64,000 nt of DNA from Thelephora terrestris (GCA_015956445.1 WIUZ02000015.1:956001-1020000), one strand, 5' to 3'; positions 34,754 to 47,149 are shown, counted from the first letter of the stretch. The notes: generated from the letters alone by a model not told the origin. Numbers and translations are program-made.

Positions 34754-36237
34754 TCACAACACACTGGAGAGATCCCCTCTATCTGACGCGCCAGTATAAA
34801 AATCTCTGGGACGCGTACGGATCGTCCGTCTCTCACAAGTGATCCCCGGCTTGTAGACGAGGTACTCAAACCCCCCCTTCGCCTCTTCCTTCTTTACCGC
34901 CGACGCCATCAGCCGCACACCAAAGTCCTCCATGCAACCATAAACGTCCACACAGAACACCAACCGGAACTTCCGTGCGCTATGCATCTCGCGTAAAACC
35001 CTCAGTTGCTGTGGGAAATTATTGAGATCTGGCCGACGGCGATGGCGGATACAGATGGGGTCCCCGCTGCAGGCCAGGCAATATGGCGACCCTCCAAAGT
35101 CGGTATCGCGATAGATGACTACGACATCGAGCATTCCAGGAAATGCGACGGTGGAGAGCACAGTTTTCATGAATTCAGGTGCGTCCCTCCCAAAGGCAAT
35201 TGATTCTGCCGTTGTCTCGAATGTCCGAAGGGTCTTGATCTGTGACAAATCGAAACGCAGGATTTTCGCTACAAATCGACCCGATGAGTCCACCTCCTTT
35301 CCTTCAGAAAAAAAATCTGACCGTATGGATCGGTTGGGTACAACCTCAACGTATCTAGGGTCTCTGCGCACCGTTTCAAAAGGAGTGGCAGGCACTTCAC
35401 CCCGAAGAGGTCCATTTGACGAAACCGAAGTCCCCCAAAAAGCGTGACCATATCCTTCACAATTTGTTCCCTCGTGAACAATATGAGCGTCAATCGTCCT
35501 TCCAATGGGGGCGAGGAGAGAGGAACAAGTGTTGTGTCTCCTATATCCTCTTTTTCATCCCTGAGGAAAGGGTAGTGAAGCTTGAGGTCTTGGAGGTTCG
35601 GAAAGAGTCCGATGAAGTACACGATCTGTCGGGAGGAGCCGAACGGCCGCCTGAGGGCAAGGAACCGAAGTGTCGGGGAGAGATGTCCAAAGTATCGCTG
35701 AAGATCCGGCATAAAGTTGCGCAGTGCAAGGTCATCTATTCCAAGTTCCTGGAGGTTCTTGAGCGCGGAAAAGTAACGTAGGTTGTGTTTATCCAGCCAT
35801 TCGGGAGTGAACCAGACATTCAGACACTTTATGCGAATCCGGAATCGTTTGACAAGTGGGAGCAGACCGAGCTCGTACATTTTTCCGAGCGGTCCGGGCC
35901 ACCGGTACTTTTTGTCGATCGGGGCCAAGGAATTGTCGTCCGTTGTGAGGGAGTAGTGAAGATGACGGACGGTAGCTAAGTACCACGACCGACAAGTCAG
36001 GGAGCAGACCATGAGAGTGCGTTTGTCGTCAACGAAATAGGAGAGGATCTCCTCCACAAGTTCCTGTGGCAGCTGGTTGATCGGTCCCCAAAGCACCTCC
36101 GTGGCATCTGAGCTAAAAAACGACTTGATTTTCGTCTTCGTTTGATGCCAAAGAATGCCGAAAAGTACTACGGCAATGTTAGCCAAACACGATAACGGAG
36201 AGGTACGGAGTAGATAAGTACTTGTTAGCGTGGGCAT
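34754..36237 (-). CDS. F-box protein with leucine-rich C-terminal region (paralogue B)
   Basis: Two exons on the minus strand, 36237-35322 and 35268-34754, with a 53-nt intron at the same codon as in the 25.6-27.1 kb paralogue. The F-box region reads INQLPQELVEEILSYFVDD, LMVCSLTCRSWYLATVRHLH. Shared blocks with paralogue A include YFGHLSPTLRFLALRRP, GSSRQIVYFIGLFPNLQDL and MVTLFGGLRF-MDLFGVKCLPL. It ends RGDLSSVL. The donor is GTCAGA, weaker than the GTGAGC of paralogue A. It is likely an SCF substrate adaptor of unknown target. Both copies keep open frames, so both may be functional. Confidence 0.85.
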
Positions 36238-36613
36238 GTGTCTCCCGTGTCGTCGCTATCGTGAGTTCTTGCTGAGGAAGGATGCAATTGCGGTAGATCT
36301 CTTCAGAGTGGCGTAAGCCGAGTGAAGCTCGTCTGGGTTGAGCAACAGGATTGGAGAGGAGGAATTGAAGTATGGCGATGGTTGCGAATTAACCCGCTTC
36401 TCCATTCCGATCATGATTCTCTCAGGCTACCGCAAGACGATTATTGTGCACCGAAGCTGAAGGATTTTTATGGTCGAGGAGGAGGGTATCATCGTTACAT
36501 CTATGCAGGTATCGACAGGGGGAAAATAATAATACTGATACATCTGGATGGGCGGTTACAGGAAACTACCAGCAGTCAACTTTAACCGAGCCAAATGGAC
36601 CAAACCAACCAGA

Positions 36614-37428
36614 CTACCGAGAAACTTTGTGTTTGCGCCACCCACACGTCCTTTGGTAGGGTTTGTGGACGGTGGGGTCGTATCTCACCAAGTCCTGCCC
36701 GGTCACCGGGACCCCCCACCTGGGGACCACACCATTGGTTGCTTGTAGGGCAACCCCACACGCTGTGGACCTTCTGCAGTGCGCTTGGACTGAGTCCTTG
36801 CGCTTGAAGCTATATCCCCCGAGCCACTTGTCACAGGTTTCCGACCGGTTCGGACACGACCAACCGCCCCGCAAAGAGAAGTGATCGCCTCGATGCCTCC
36901 TCACCTGCTTGGCGTCGGTGTGCCAGTACAGGCATTGCCCTACTCGACAGAAGAAAGGTTTCTGATCACGGCGGAGGTCAACCAGTTCGCCTGGGAAGTC
37001 GCTCCCGCTGGCGTGGGTGGTGGAGGATCCAGCCTCCGAGCTGCCGGCCTCGAGGTCGTCGGACTGGTCGTGAGACTCCTCCGAATACCGGCCAGTGGCG
37101 CTGTGCTCTGGTGATGCTTCCCACCCGGCCTCTTGATGATGCCATTCGAGGGCACCTGAGAGGACCTCCTCCCACACTCGAGGGGATGCCTGCTGGACCT
37201 ATGGAATGACGGGGTCAACGAGAATATGATCGCATTGGTGGAAGGACGTACCGGGACCCCGACCGCGCCAGCAAGGGATGAATTCTCCCGGAACCAGGGA
37301 TTCTGAACGGCCTGCAACCATACTTAGTATTCAGGAAGCGGAAATCGATCGGGGCTCGAGCTGATACTCACCCAAATGGTCGGGTTATAGGATCCAAAGG
37401 CGCAGATGTCGCAGTCGGATTGAGACAT
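36614..37428 (-). CDS. Unusual C2H2-type zinc-finger protein (intact member of a small local family)
   Basis: Three phase-0 exons: 37428-37372, 37311-37252 and 37198-36614, about 234 residues. The start reads MSQSDCDICAFGSYNPTIW. After an acidic Ser-rich middle (SHDQSDDLEAGSSEAGSSTT) comes a C2H2-like finger, CRVGQCLYWHTDAKQVRRH with H four residues on. A second, longer Cys/His cluster follows (CPNRSETCDKWLGGYSFKRK then DSVQAHC). A TATA-like tataaattcggtgt lies about 120 bp upstream of the ATG. The finger could bind DNA, but spacing is atypical and I cannot name a known family. A decayed copy is at 10.06-10.93 kb and a tail-only copy at 34.2 kb. Confidence 0.65.
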
Positions 37429-40400
37429 TGTACTGGGTAGAGAAAGATTCGTAGAAGGCGTAGTAAGGAGCGAGGAGGAGGAGGGAAGAAGTGGGAAGGG
37501 AAGGACCTGTGTTGAGCTCCTACCGCCTCGACGCACACCGAATTTATACCTGGAGGATGTGCCACTCTCGGATGTTTAATGTGCGAACGCCATTAGAGAT
37601 GTGGCTGATCGCTGGACGGGGTAGAATTGAAAAACCTTACCCATGCAGGCTCTTTTGGATTTGAGCGACCGTGGTGGCGACGGCGATTCTTTCAGCTTGC
37701 CGAGGTATGTGCGCCGTATGTCCGATCCGACGCGTCTGGGGATGCTGCGAGTGTCAAGCGAGTGTTCCTGCGACCCACCTCTCCTGGAGGAGGCATTCGG
37801 GTAAAACTTCCACATCCCGCCCTCTCAATGGGGCTGAGGGCGTCAGAGAGCCGGACGGGAGACGCAGGGATTGTAGGGAAGGGCGGACAAAAGACTGGGC
37901 TAAATCGAAGTGGTTCCGAACCCCTCCCATGGTCGCCGATGTTCGACCGTCCAGATTAAACGGCCGACACGCAGATAATGTGCGACACACGGGTGTGCTA
38001 AAGAGAAGAATTTGTCAGTGCGCACATGGTCTCCCGCTCAAGTGTCACATTCCCACCGTTGTGAGGGATGTATTAAAATCAGGCGTTGAAAGGGGATAGC
38101 CATGGGGCGGTCACACCATGAAGGTCACTAAGGGAATATAAGCGACTGGAGGGCCGGAATGCCGGCTGTTACGAATCCCTACACGCACGACGACAGGAAT
38201 TCTGATTATTGTTTTCAGATATCAAGCGCAAGAGGGTGGGTGTGGATGGTTCTTTGTCCGCCGATCGTGTAGTGCATGGTCCAGTCAACGGATTGAAGGG
38301 ACCGAGGACGGAAGCAGAGCAACCGCACGGCCATGCGCTGTTTACGTCCTCAAAGTAAGGTATGGTCCCGAGAATTTGACTGGAAGAAAGGCCGTGTCCG
38401 GCCAACTTTTCCGCATCACAGAAGGTAAGGGCAGAGGCGGCGGCGGGAAAATACGACGCCACTCGGGCAGCACGTTCACGAAGCAAAGTTGTAGCGAGAT
38501 TGGTTGGCCATGAAGGTGTGTCTGGAGTCTGCCCATGATGAAAACAAATCTCAAGGGCGTCGATTAATAGCAGCGACGGAGACCAGGACCCGAGGAATAA
38601 TGGTACTGAACACGGACACAAAGCAGAGAGTTAACAGAGAACACCGTGCCGTGCTAGGCGGTAGGACAGGCCGAGGGATGATGAGTGAATGTTTTCCAGA
38701 TTACCGGGAGTATCGAATCCGGGACCAATGTAGATACTATAGAAGCTTGGAGAGCTGTCAGATGTGGTCCTGAAGAGACAGGCGATTTTGTGTGATAAGC
38801 TCCAGTCTTTGCCTACGTACTTCGACGAGTAACGGAAATCATTTGGGAACACCACGAGTCTTCAACACGATGATGGACTCGCTCGAGTTTTGCCCCTGTA
38901 TGTCCCCTTTGAACCGTCAGTGAAGATCTCACGAGCGCGAAGGTCCCTGAGATGGAGGCACAGGACCCTGTTGCTCAGCGCTCGAGAGTCTTGGCGCGTG
39001 TCTTGTCAATCATTGTGTGCTTCCAGTTACTAAATGATTGAAGATCGGTCGGTATCACTCGGCGAGTTCCGAAGTGACCAGCGGCTTGATGGCTCCCAAC
39101 CATGATGATCTCGATGAACGCCAACGCCAATAAATCCACTCGCTAAAGTATTAATATCTTACAGCCCCATTGCGAACTTGAAGCTGTTTGGCTTGTCCTT
39201 CGCAACATTATCGATATGGTCTCGCTCCTGGCGACAATCACATCTATAGTTTCGCACGAGCTCTCGAACTGCGTCTCCTTCCGGCGCGCGCCCCAATCAC
39301 ACGATCACTGGCCACCCAAATTCGGAAGAGACCGCCCAAGGAATCAGCCTAGAAATACAAGGGAGACGCCGTTGGCTAGCTCAGCGATACAATCTAGCTC
39401 GCGTGCGTTCGCTGCAAAAGATGCGAACTGGGAGCGCTGATTTCGTGTCGTCTCTTCGAGAAGGAGTCTCATGACAGCTGAAACCAGTTGGGGAGGATCC
39501 TCCCTATTCCAGGAATTTGGGCGATGAGAGGCTCGGGGGTCGTGAAACTGCTATTGAGGAGAGTGGACTGACCGCCATTCCGTACGTTTCTTTGTTCGTT
39601 CGGGGCTTTGCATGTCTTGACAGCGGTCAAGGTGATTTTTAACCAACTGGAGACATCACTAGCGGACACCTCCAGAGCGATCAACATCGTCCGGGGTGGT
39701 GAACGGGTAATTTGTCCTGTTGCGTGTTCCGGCTAAGCCACCCGGTTGAGCAGTACTCTACGGAGGGGCCTTGGGTAGTACCTAACCATAGGATTAGCAT
39801 GAGAAGGTGGCAGCCGCTATCGTCAACTTTGGCGCGTTCAATCCAACATTTCCGCCTCCGCTCTGTCTTGCAAACACGCAAACATGCTTCTAGGTTTCTC
39901 GTGCGTGTGGATCTTGATAATCCTTGCTCGGTGTCAGAGGTTGACCCCAGCTCGAGAAAAGGAGAAAAGAGCCGCTTGACTCTTCAATGTCGGAGCGCGG
40001 GCCGAAGGGAATGGAAGTGCTCACTGCTCGCCGAAACCACGGATCACGGACAGGGTCGTTGCTGGATCAAGCGCTCAAATTTTGATGCTCAGGGGTTCGT
40101 AGACACCAAGCCCAACGTGGAAAAATGCACGTACTTGTGCTCCCTGACCGTTCTTCTCCCTTGCGAGATGCCCAATGCCACTTCGGCGGCGACGTCTCCA
40201 TAATCCCTTAATCCGATGTTTAAGCCATCGTGCACCCCGAGTTTCTTGACTTGAACCTCCCCGCATCCCCTACGATGTTCAGAAACCGATCATCGGACCA
40301 GCCTACGTGCCATCGAACGAAGTCAGGGTCGACAACGAAAGTCCGACGGTTGGCCGCCGAACGTAACTGGACATTTGAACCTCCCTATGACACCCCCATT

Positions 40401-40579
40401 AGTACGCTCTTTCGCGTGAAGCTCATTCGCTGGAATATGGTCGCCGAGATCTGTTTACATACATCCCAATTGTACATTTCAAGAAACATCGTGGCACGTA
40501 TCATATTTGTAACAACATCATTTGTACAGACCGACACTTTGTTTACCTCGAACCAATCTACGCCTCGAAAAACGCGTCA
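37429..40579. other. Gene-poor interval without a supported gene
   Basis: Several open frames exist: plus 37627-37959, minus 38169-38621 and plus 39712-40203. None shows a domain, paralogue or convincing splice structure. The frame at 38169-38621 (LLRERAARVASYFPAAASAL) looks the most protein-like. The region may hold degraded or lineage-specific genes. Confidence 0.35.
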
Positions 40580-42161
40580 AGCGGTATACCGACTTCCCCC
40601 TCGTCCATGGTGCTTTGAGGATGGTAGAATGTCATGTTTGGGTAAGTCATAGACAATTCCCCAAAAGACAGATTCTTCCCAGTGTCTAAACACGCTGCTC
40701 TCCTCAACGAAAGGATTATCCGTGAAATCATCACGGGGAGATACCTGCAACCGGCCGTGAGTCATTTGCACAAGCGGAATATAGAGACTTACACCACAAT
40801 CCCGCTGACAGTGTTGAGATTACTAAAATGAGAATGGTTTTATTCGGGGCAGCTCGGTGGTCACTTACACAGCTGGGAGCAGTTTGATCGTTTGCTGAGA
40901 AGATATGCATTGGATACCGTTAGCTACCACGTGTCAAGGAAATAAAAACGGTCTCACTCACCGGAGCTAGATTGAGGGTGAACACGAACACGAGGTGGGC
41001 GGTGAATATCACGAGGAAGTACCACGTCGCATCCTCAGCGACGGTTTCCCAAATGGTCCGAAACCCGAGCCCCCGTGACTTCGACCTCGTCACGAAGAAC
41101 ATAATCAGTGAGAATGCAAGAAAGTCTGAATATTGGCAAGGTTAGGTATGTAGGTACCATCCGGCTTAGATTTGGTGTGGTTCCCACTCACCATACAAAA
41201 GGGAAATGCTCGTGTACATGACGCCCAGATTTGGATGCTCGCGAGGTACGCATACGTGGTACGCGTCGAGGGGTATCGGTGGGAGTGGTTGGCCTACACA
41301 AGTGGGTTCCCTGAGTGAGAGTGGTTTCGTCGATCAAGAAGCTTCGCCTCACCTCCCTCCCTTGCCGAAAGAATCGTTATCCATAGCCCAGGTACGAGTT
41401 GACAAATGGTGACAATCACAAGCCCAATCGTAATGGGGATGTTTTTTAACGTCACAGCGTATATCCTTCCAGGGGTCAGCTCGGAGCCACGGAACATTAA
41501 AAAGGTCAACCAACCTAACCGTCAACACCACTTGTGCAAGAATGGTGCAAAAGACGAACATGGGGACGGTGTATACCGCGGTTTTGTTGCACCTATTTCA
41601 TGAGGGCGTGAGTGAGCGACAACAATTATGGCTCGCTGATTGCAACCCTTACACCTAGCACGGTAATGGCGCCGTAACCCTTTTGTAAATAAAAACCATA
41701 CGCGGAATCCAATTGTACAAGGCTCACCTTCGCATAGTGTTCTGATTGTGGACCATAGGACACTGTGGTGATGCAAGCAGTAATCAATACACCCCCACTC
41801 TCAGAACCAAGGTGGCGAGGACGAGCACTGACTTGCGGCCCACCAAAACTGCCAAGCCATCGGGAAATATCTATTCTGCAGCTTCTGGTCAGAGAAGTGA
41901 ACGATCTCGGAAAGAGGGGATGACACCCACGGCGACAAAAAGACAAAACACTGCCCGAAGATCAGCAGAGGTGAGGAATTATTTCAGGTGAAGTACGTGT
42001 ACGTACTCCACGATTTCTTTCCAGACCAGACGAACTCGATCTTTGACAAACGTGGTGTCAGCCTGTAGGGAATGGCAAGATCGGCGATGTCAACAAACCT
42101 CGTCTGCCAGCGTCAGCAGGTAGTCATAAAAAAGGATCGTTCCGGTAGCTAATGCGTAATA
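40580..42161 (-). pseudogene. DUF6533-type seven-helix membrane protein, probably degraded
   Basis: On the minus strand an exon near 42161 reads YYALATGTILFYDYLLTLAD; splicing then gives EIEFVWSGKKSW, the classic start of fungal DUF6533 proteins. Further pieces in order are NRYFPMAWQFWWAASQC (41868), VLWSTIRTL (41757), MFVFCTILAQVVLTVRLVDL (41561), ITIGLVIVTICQLVPGLW (41430), a linker PPIPLDAYHVCVPREHPNLG (about 41270) and the helix-rich pair LLYDFLAFSLIMFFVTRSKS and ATWYFLVIFTAHLVFVFTLN. A Ser/Asp-rich tail ends near 40580. Between the second and third pieces I could not find splices that avoid stops. The gene is either degraded or has introns I misread. Such proteins resemble GPCRs, but their ligands are unknown. 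Confidence 0.55.
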
Positions 42162-43436
42162 CTGAAAAATGCACTGCTGTCGGTTTCGCCAGTTTGGCTT
42201 AAGTTGAGGAAGGTTACCTTGGTTGAGGTACTGGCGGGGGCTTTCGCTCTAGCAACTGAAGAGGACAGGCATAAATTGGCACTCACATATCATGCCCAAG
42301 TTGGATAAGGTCGTCCAAGTGAGAAGACATTTGGAACTGGTTCTTGAGCAGGGTGGCACGATCAAGTGAAAGGGAATGCGGCCAGAGGATAGCTTAAGTA
42401 CCCTCCACACGCGTCTCGATATTTGAATTCCATCTTCACATCGGCGTCAGACCATCCTTGGCCACAATCGTGGGTAGGGTCTTGTGAATGTAACAGTCAA
42501 TTACAGTGATCACCCTAACTATATTGCGAGTCTGAACATACCAGCGCCCTGAAATCTCATCGCCATCACGTCGTTTTCATAATCGTGGAACCGGTGGTGA
42601 CTTTAGGGCCCTTCAGGGTGCAGGAGCTTGGCGCTGCGATAAGCTAGATCTGTTTAACCGAACCTGCATCGCCACAAACAATGTTGTGGTGGGTGTTGAG
42701 CGGGACCCCGACTGGGATGGAAGAACGAGCGCCGAGGCCTCGAGCGAGAAGACTGGAAACCCCTAGGAGACGTAAATGTCCACAGATAGGTGGTGTCAGC
42801 TTTCCAGAAACCCGAAGACCAGCGCTGTTCTCGATTTTTGGAAAGAGAGGGCGGAGGAGCATTTGCAAACCAAGGAAGTAAATTCTCGCGGACTCGGAGT
42901 ACGTAGCCTCGGCCCCATCCGACCTGATCACTACTGCGATCTGCCACCAGACCACCGACCGCGTACTCGGTACTATGAACGGCGCGGGACCAGACTGAGT
43001 GCGTGGGCGGTCGTGGGCTATGCCACTCGTCGAGTCGGGGCTATGACTATTTTTTGGTCATCGGAGCCGTGCCCGGTTGAGGCCTGTTCAAGCACGGCCA
43101 CAAGGGCACTGTTTGCATCAGAAAAGGCTCCACATTTTTGACCCTGTTCCACATGTGACTCGTGCATCACCGTCGCACATGAGCTAGTCTAATCTCAAGC
43201 GAAAAGGGCGGCAGCTGGTCTATACACAATGGCGTACCAAGAAGGGCGTATGTGCTGGGGCTGAGGGGCCGTTTCTACCGATGATATCTGACTAGATTTC
43301 ACGCCACAGGTTCTCTTGATTCAGCTCGCTCGTGCAGCCATGAGGTGAATCGTAGGAGTCTACCGCCCTGCCACTCAAATATAGGACCTATCGTTTCATC
43401 AACCCAACAACCCAACATCCCCGCCCCTTACAGCCA
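42162..43436. other. Interval without a supported gene
   Basis: Open frames near 42644-43141 on both strands lack family resemblance. No repeat structure noticed. Confidence 0.35.
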
Positions 43437-44061
43437 ATGACCGTCACAATGTCGGACAACGAAGGATACAACGATAACTTTGACTTCTCCAATGCAGCCA
43501 CCATCTTACCAGTCGCAAGTCCTCAAAATCGCGACTTCCGAGTCTACAAGCTCATTCTATCCCTCGCCTCACCGGTGTTCGAGGGCACGTTTTCACTTCT
43601 CCGACCAACTGTACCGACCTCAGACGACTCAAGCAAGTTGAATATGACGGAGAGAGATATGTTCGAGGGCTTCGACCCGCTGATGCACTGACCTTGTTTC
43701 GAGGATGATGTGCCATTTTGCGTCTCCGTCCCTCGATGGAGACCTTGACACCTTTGTGAGGTGACTTTTTATTGCACATAAATACGCTTCTGAAGTCGCA
43801 ATTTCGCATCTACGATACACACTCTCAAGAACCGACCCTATCCATCGCCTTGGAGTCCACGCTATCGCTTCTCGATTCGGCTTCGATGACCTTGCGGAAT
43901 CTACCTCCTGCCTGACAGTCTCGTCCGCCAATATCATGGAGACAACCCAACTCCCCGAAGATCTCAAGTTTCTTCCTTTTGCCCGCCAACGACTGGTCAG
44001 AAAGCGCACGAAATACCTGGAAGACGCGTTGAAAGCCATAAATCTGAGGCCGTTTCCGTAG
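43437..44061 (+). pseudogene. BTB/POZ-domain gene, likely degraded
   Basis: The start MTVTMSDNEGYNDNFDFSNA is followed by a BTB-like core: RDFRVYKLILSLASPVFEGT, FSLLRPTVP, then ERDMFEGFDPLMH and a stop. Further downstream, in other frames, the expected rest of an Agaricomycete BTB protein appears: LFIAHKYASEVAISHLRYTL, GVHAIASRFGFDDLAESTSC and LPFARQRLVRKRTKYLEDAL, ending at 44061. Simple splicing does not connect the pieces without stops around 43680-43770. I therefore favour a recently damaged gene over an intron-rich functional one. BTB proteins often act as CUL3 ligase adaptors. Confidence 0.55.
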
Positions 44062-44460
44062 TTGTGTTAATTGCCCAGCCGAGGAGCGTTTTGCCGGCGG
44101 AAGAAGAGAGCTCAAGAGCTTGTAAAGTTTATCGAGTCGGGGACACCTGTGGTGGGTCCAGCTTGTTTGCATGCTTGGGAACTTGTGTGAGGCGGGGGTT
44201 GTGTTGCCAGATTCGTTTTCACTGCCATAGACAACGCTGGCGGGAATATGACAGCGCTCGGAGATGATTTCACTCAAGGACCTATCTCGGTAACCTCTCC
44301 CCTGTTATTACACGTTCGAGTAGACCGTCATCACGTCATCCCTGGTGTACCACAATTTCCACAAATTGCTACGCTGTTTTCATTATGTAGTAAATCGCGT
44401 GTCGAGTCATTCATAGTTTTCGTGATACGAGACCTCAACGACCCAAACGAGCTACGCGCC

Positions 44461-45060
44461 TTTCCAAGCAGTGTTGGACAATCATTGACTGAAACGTCGT
44501 CAATGACTTACATTAAATCAAGTCACTGTAACCCTAGATCATTTGACTTAATTTAATCAAACCTTCGGGCCTCTCCGAGGTGTGCGTGTGTCAGATAACG
44601 TGACCCCGCCAAAACATATGGGTGGTGTCCTCAAGGCCACTCCAATAAATTAACGAGCCACAGATGGGCTGTTTTGTTCATTCCCCTCTTCCCAGCCCCA
44701 GAGAGCCCCTCGAAGTTGGTGCACAACGAGTGCAACAAGGAGTTTTGAAGAGGAGCTTACATTGTACGACCTCTTGAATGAAGATTCTGCTGCAGATGAA
44801 GGTGTGGAGGTTGATGTGGATGAGACAACGGCAGATATACTCATTAGTTAACCATACATTTGTTTTACTGTGCTAAGCTCAATGATGGACTTGTAGTACT
44901 TGCCCTGCAGTGGCCACTCGGGAACGGCGGGCCGTCCAGCCGGTTTTCCACGCTCCCAAGGAACATGTTGATTCGTCAAATGACTCGAGTCATTGACTTA
45001 AGTCAGCGGGATCATGCAAGTCATTGATATATCAATGACTGGCACAACACTGTTTCCAAG
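44461..45060. mobile_element. Non-autonomous hAT-type MITE with 8-bp target-site duplication
   Basis: The element spans 44469-45052 (584 bp). Its ends are imperfect inverted repeats beginning CAGTGTTG (left CAGTGTTGGACAATCATTGA, right complement CAGTGTTGTGCCAGTCATTG), typical of hAT termini. It is flanked by identical 8-bp repeats TTTCCAAG at 44461-44468 and 45053-45060. Subterminal copies of the CAATGACT/AGTCATTG motif occur near both ends. The interior has no transposase frame; a short acidic stretch (about 44760-44840) may be a remnant. It inserted about 150 bp upstream of the SRA-YDG start codon. Confidence 0.88.
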
Positions 45061-45211
45061 AGTCCATGGTCCCCGGCGCTCGGCCTCGGAGGCTGCCATG
45101 CCGCTCCGCTGATCGACCATCAATCCATTTAGCACCCGAACTCCGAGACGCGATCGACCGTGACATTGACCCACCTCCGCTCAGCACGTCGCCCCAAACC
45201 CCGCGTCCATC

Positions 45212-46689
45212 ATGCCGACCCCTTACGAAAAATCACGCGAGGAGAATATTAAACGGAACAGGGAGCTTCTAATGTCCCTGGGGCTCGATGAGCTGAAAAC
45301 GTATGTTCCTCCGAAGGCCACAAAGAAGGACGTGCCCCCTGCGGCGAAGTCGCGCAAGCGCAAATCGCCACCACCCGAAGATGATACCGATCTTGGCGTC
45401 AAGGCGGTGAAAACGCGTGCAGCTCAAGACACCACGAACACCTCCGGGGTGCGGAGGAGCGCGAGGAACGCTGGGAAAACGATTGACTACAAGAGTGAGG
45501 TAGTACAAGCCCTCCCAGGGGTCGTCTCAGCTGCTGCGAAGATCGCGATGAACAGTGAAAGAAGGGCCAATTCGGAACGTCGCCAGAACCCGTACGTGGA
45601 TTTCCTGTCAGCTGTCATGCAGTCGTTCAACGCATGGTGTGGCGTAGGAAACAGTACGGCAGCATTCCTGGAATTGAGGTTGGTGAGTGGTGGCCGACCA
45701 GGTGCGTGCTTTTCAAATCCCAACCGCGCGTAGGCTAAACACATCTATTCCAGGGAAGCCTGCAGTGCAGACGCAGTACATGCGTGAGCAGAGTACACCC
45801 TCCAAGTCATCTGCGCCGCTGATTTCTGACCCTCTAGGCCTTGGGTCGCCGGAATCGCTTCGGGAAAGGATGGCGCGTACTCTATCTGCCTCTCTGGCGG
45901 ATACGAAGATGATGTAGATGAAGGATATGCATTGTGGGTGCCCCCGGTACCCTAGATCTCACCGCACCTGACGCACCCCGACCCACAGCACGTACACCGG
46001 TTCTGGTGGAAGGGACCTCAAGGGAACCAAGACTGCCCCCAAAAACGTCCGTTGTTCATCCCCTTCTCCCAGTTGTTGTGTCATACTGAGGAATCCACGG
46101 GCAGTTGAGGACCGCCCCCCAGTCATCCGATCAGACATTCGACAACAATTTCAACAAAGCTCTCAAGGTCAGCAGCGCTTCACGATAGCCTCCCCCACTC
46201 GGCTCACACTTCTCGCGTATACCAGGTCTCTACCGAGACGGGGAAGCCAGTCCGCGTCGTTCGCGGATTCAAGAACCGTTCCCAGTATGGTCCCGAAGAA
46301 GGGTTAGTTAGCGCTTTCGCTGGCGTGCGGTTTTGTTGAAGACTTCACCCAGGTACCGTTACGATGGCCTGTACCAAGTGCTAAGCGTAGGTCCAGCACG
46401 CAAAGCTCATATGGTGCGGAAAGCTCACGATCACTTAGGCTTGGACGGAAAGGGGGCTCAACCCTGGTGGATACCTCGTTTGCAAGTACACTTTCAGGGT
46501 GGGATGTCCGTCAGAAACCAAAGTTGACCCTTCCAGCTGATGCGCCTCTTTCAGCGTTTGCCAAACCAGCCACAGATTCCTACACGCACCCGTGATGGTG
46601 ACTCGGAGATTAGCGAAGATGGAGATGGAGAGGAAAATGAGAACTACGACGAAGTTCGATCAGAAGATGTAGCGGTCGATGAAGATTAG
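45212..46689 (+). CDS. SRA-YDG domain protein (modified-cytosine reader, UHRF1-like domain)
   Basis: The N-terminus is basic (MPTPYEKSREENIKRNRELL; KSRKRKSPPPED). The SRA-YDG domain is rebuilt by short introns: QYGSIPGIEVGEWWPTR, EACSADAVHA|PWVAGIASGKDGAYSICLSG, GGYEDDVDEGYAF|TYTGSGGRDLKGTKTAPK, NNFNKALK, GKPVRVVRGFKNRSQYGPEEGYRYDG, then AWTERGLNPGGYLVCKYTF. The tail is acidic (SEISEDGDGEENENYDE) with the stop at 46687-46689. SRA domains flip and bind methylated or hemimethylated cytosine. There is no RING, PHD or SET domain, so it is a stand-alone reader. The join between exon 1 (ending near 45578-45591) and the QYGSIPG exon is uncertain. Confidence 0.85.
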
Positions 46690-47149
46690 ATATCCACGTT
46701 ATGGATCTTCGACCACTGGGAATCCTCGATCTGATATACCAGCTTGTTTGTAGACGACTTTATGTACGTAGCGAGCCCTTGTCCCAGATACCAGTTATTA
46801 CCTGTCACTTCGCCAACGGACGGGCACGATTTGCGGACTTTCACATCACCAACAACCAGACTGTGATCTTCAGGGAAAAGCAAGACATCCCATGCATAGG
46901 GTGCGATGGATGGGCGGGCGAAGGTGGGGGCCCGCGCAGTCCGCTGAGTACAGATTCAACGCCACCCCACTTGCACGCATGGACGAGAAATGATCAATGT
47001 ATACGTTGTACAATTCAGACGAGAGTACATCGGTACCTAGGACATCCCTCTCCTTTCGCGAATCTGCTCTGGGGTCTCATCGCATAGCGGACAATCCGTT
47101 TGCTCAACTACACCTGTTGCAGAAACGGGAGGGAACGAACGCGTCTCGT
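46690..47149. other. Interval without a supported gene
   Basis: It lies between the SRA gene and the UBR1 relic (convergent). Open frames on both strands show no resemblance to known families. Confidence 0.35.

Noticed and set aside
38169-38621. 150-codon minus-strand frame
   Set aside because: Open and somewhat protein-like, but no domain, paralogue or flanking exon found; kept only as a note.
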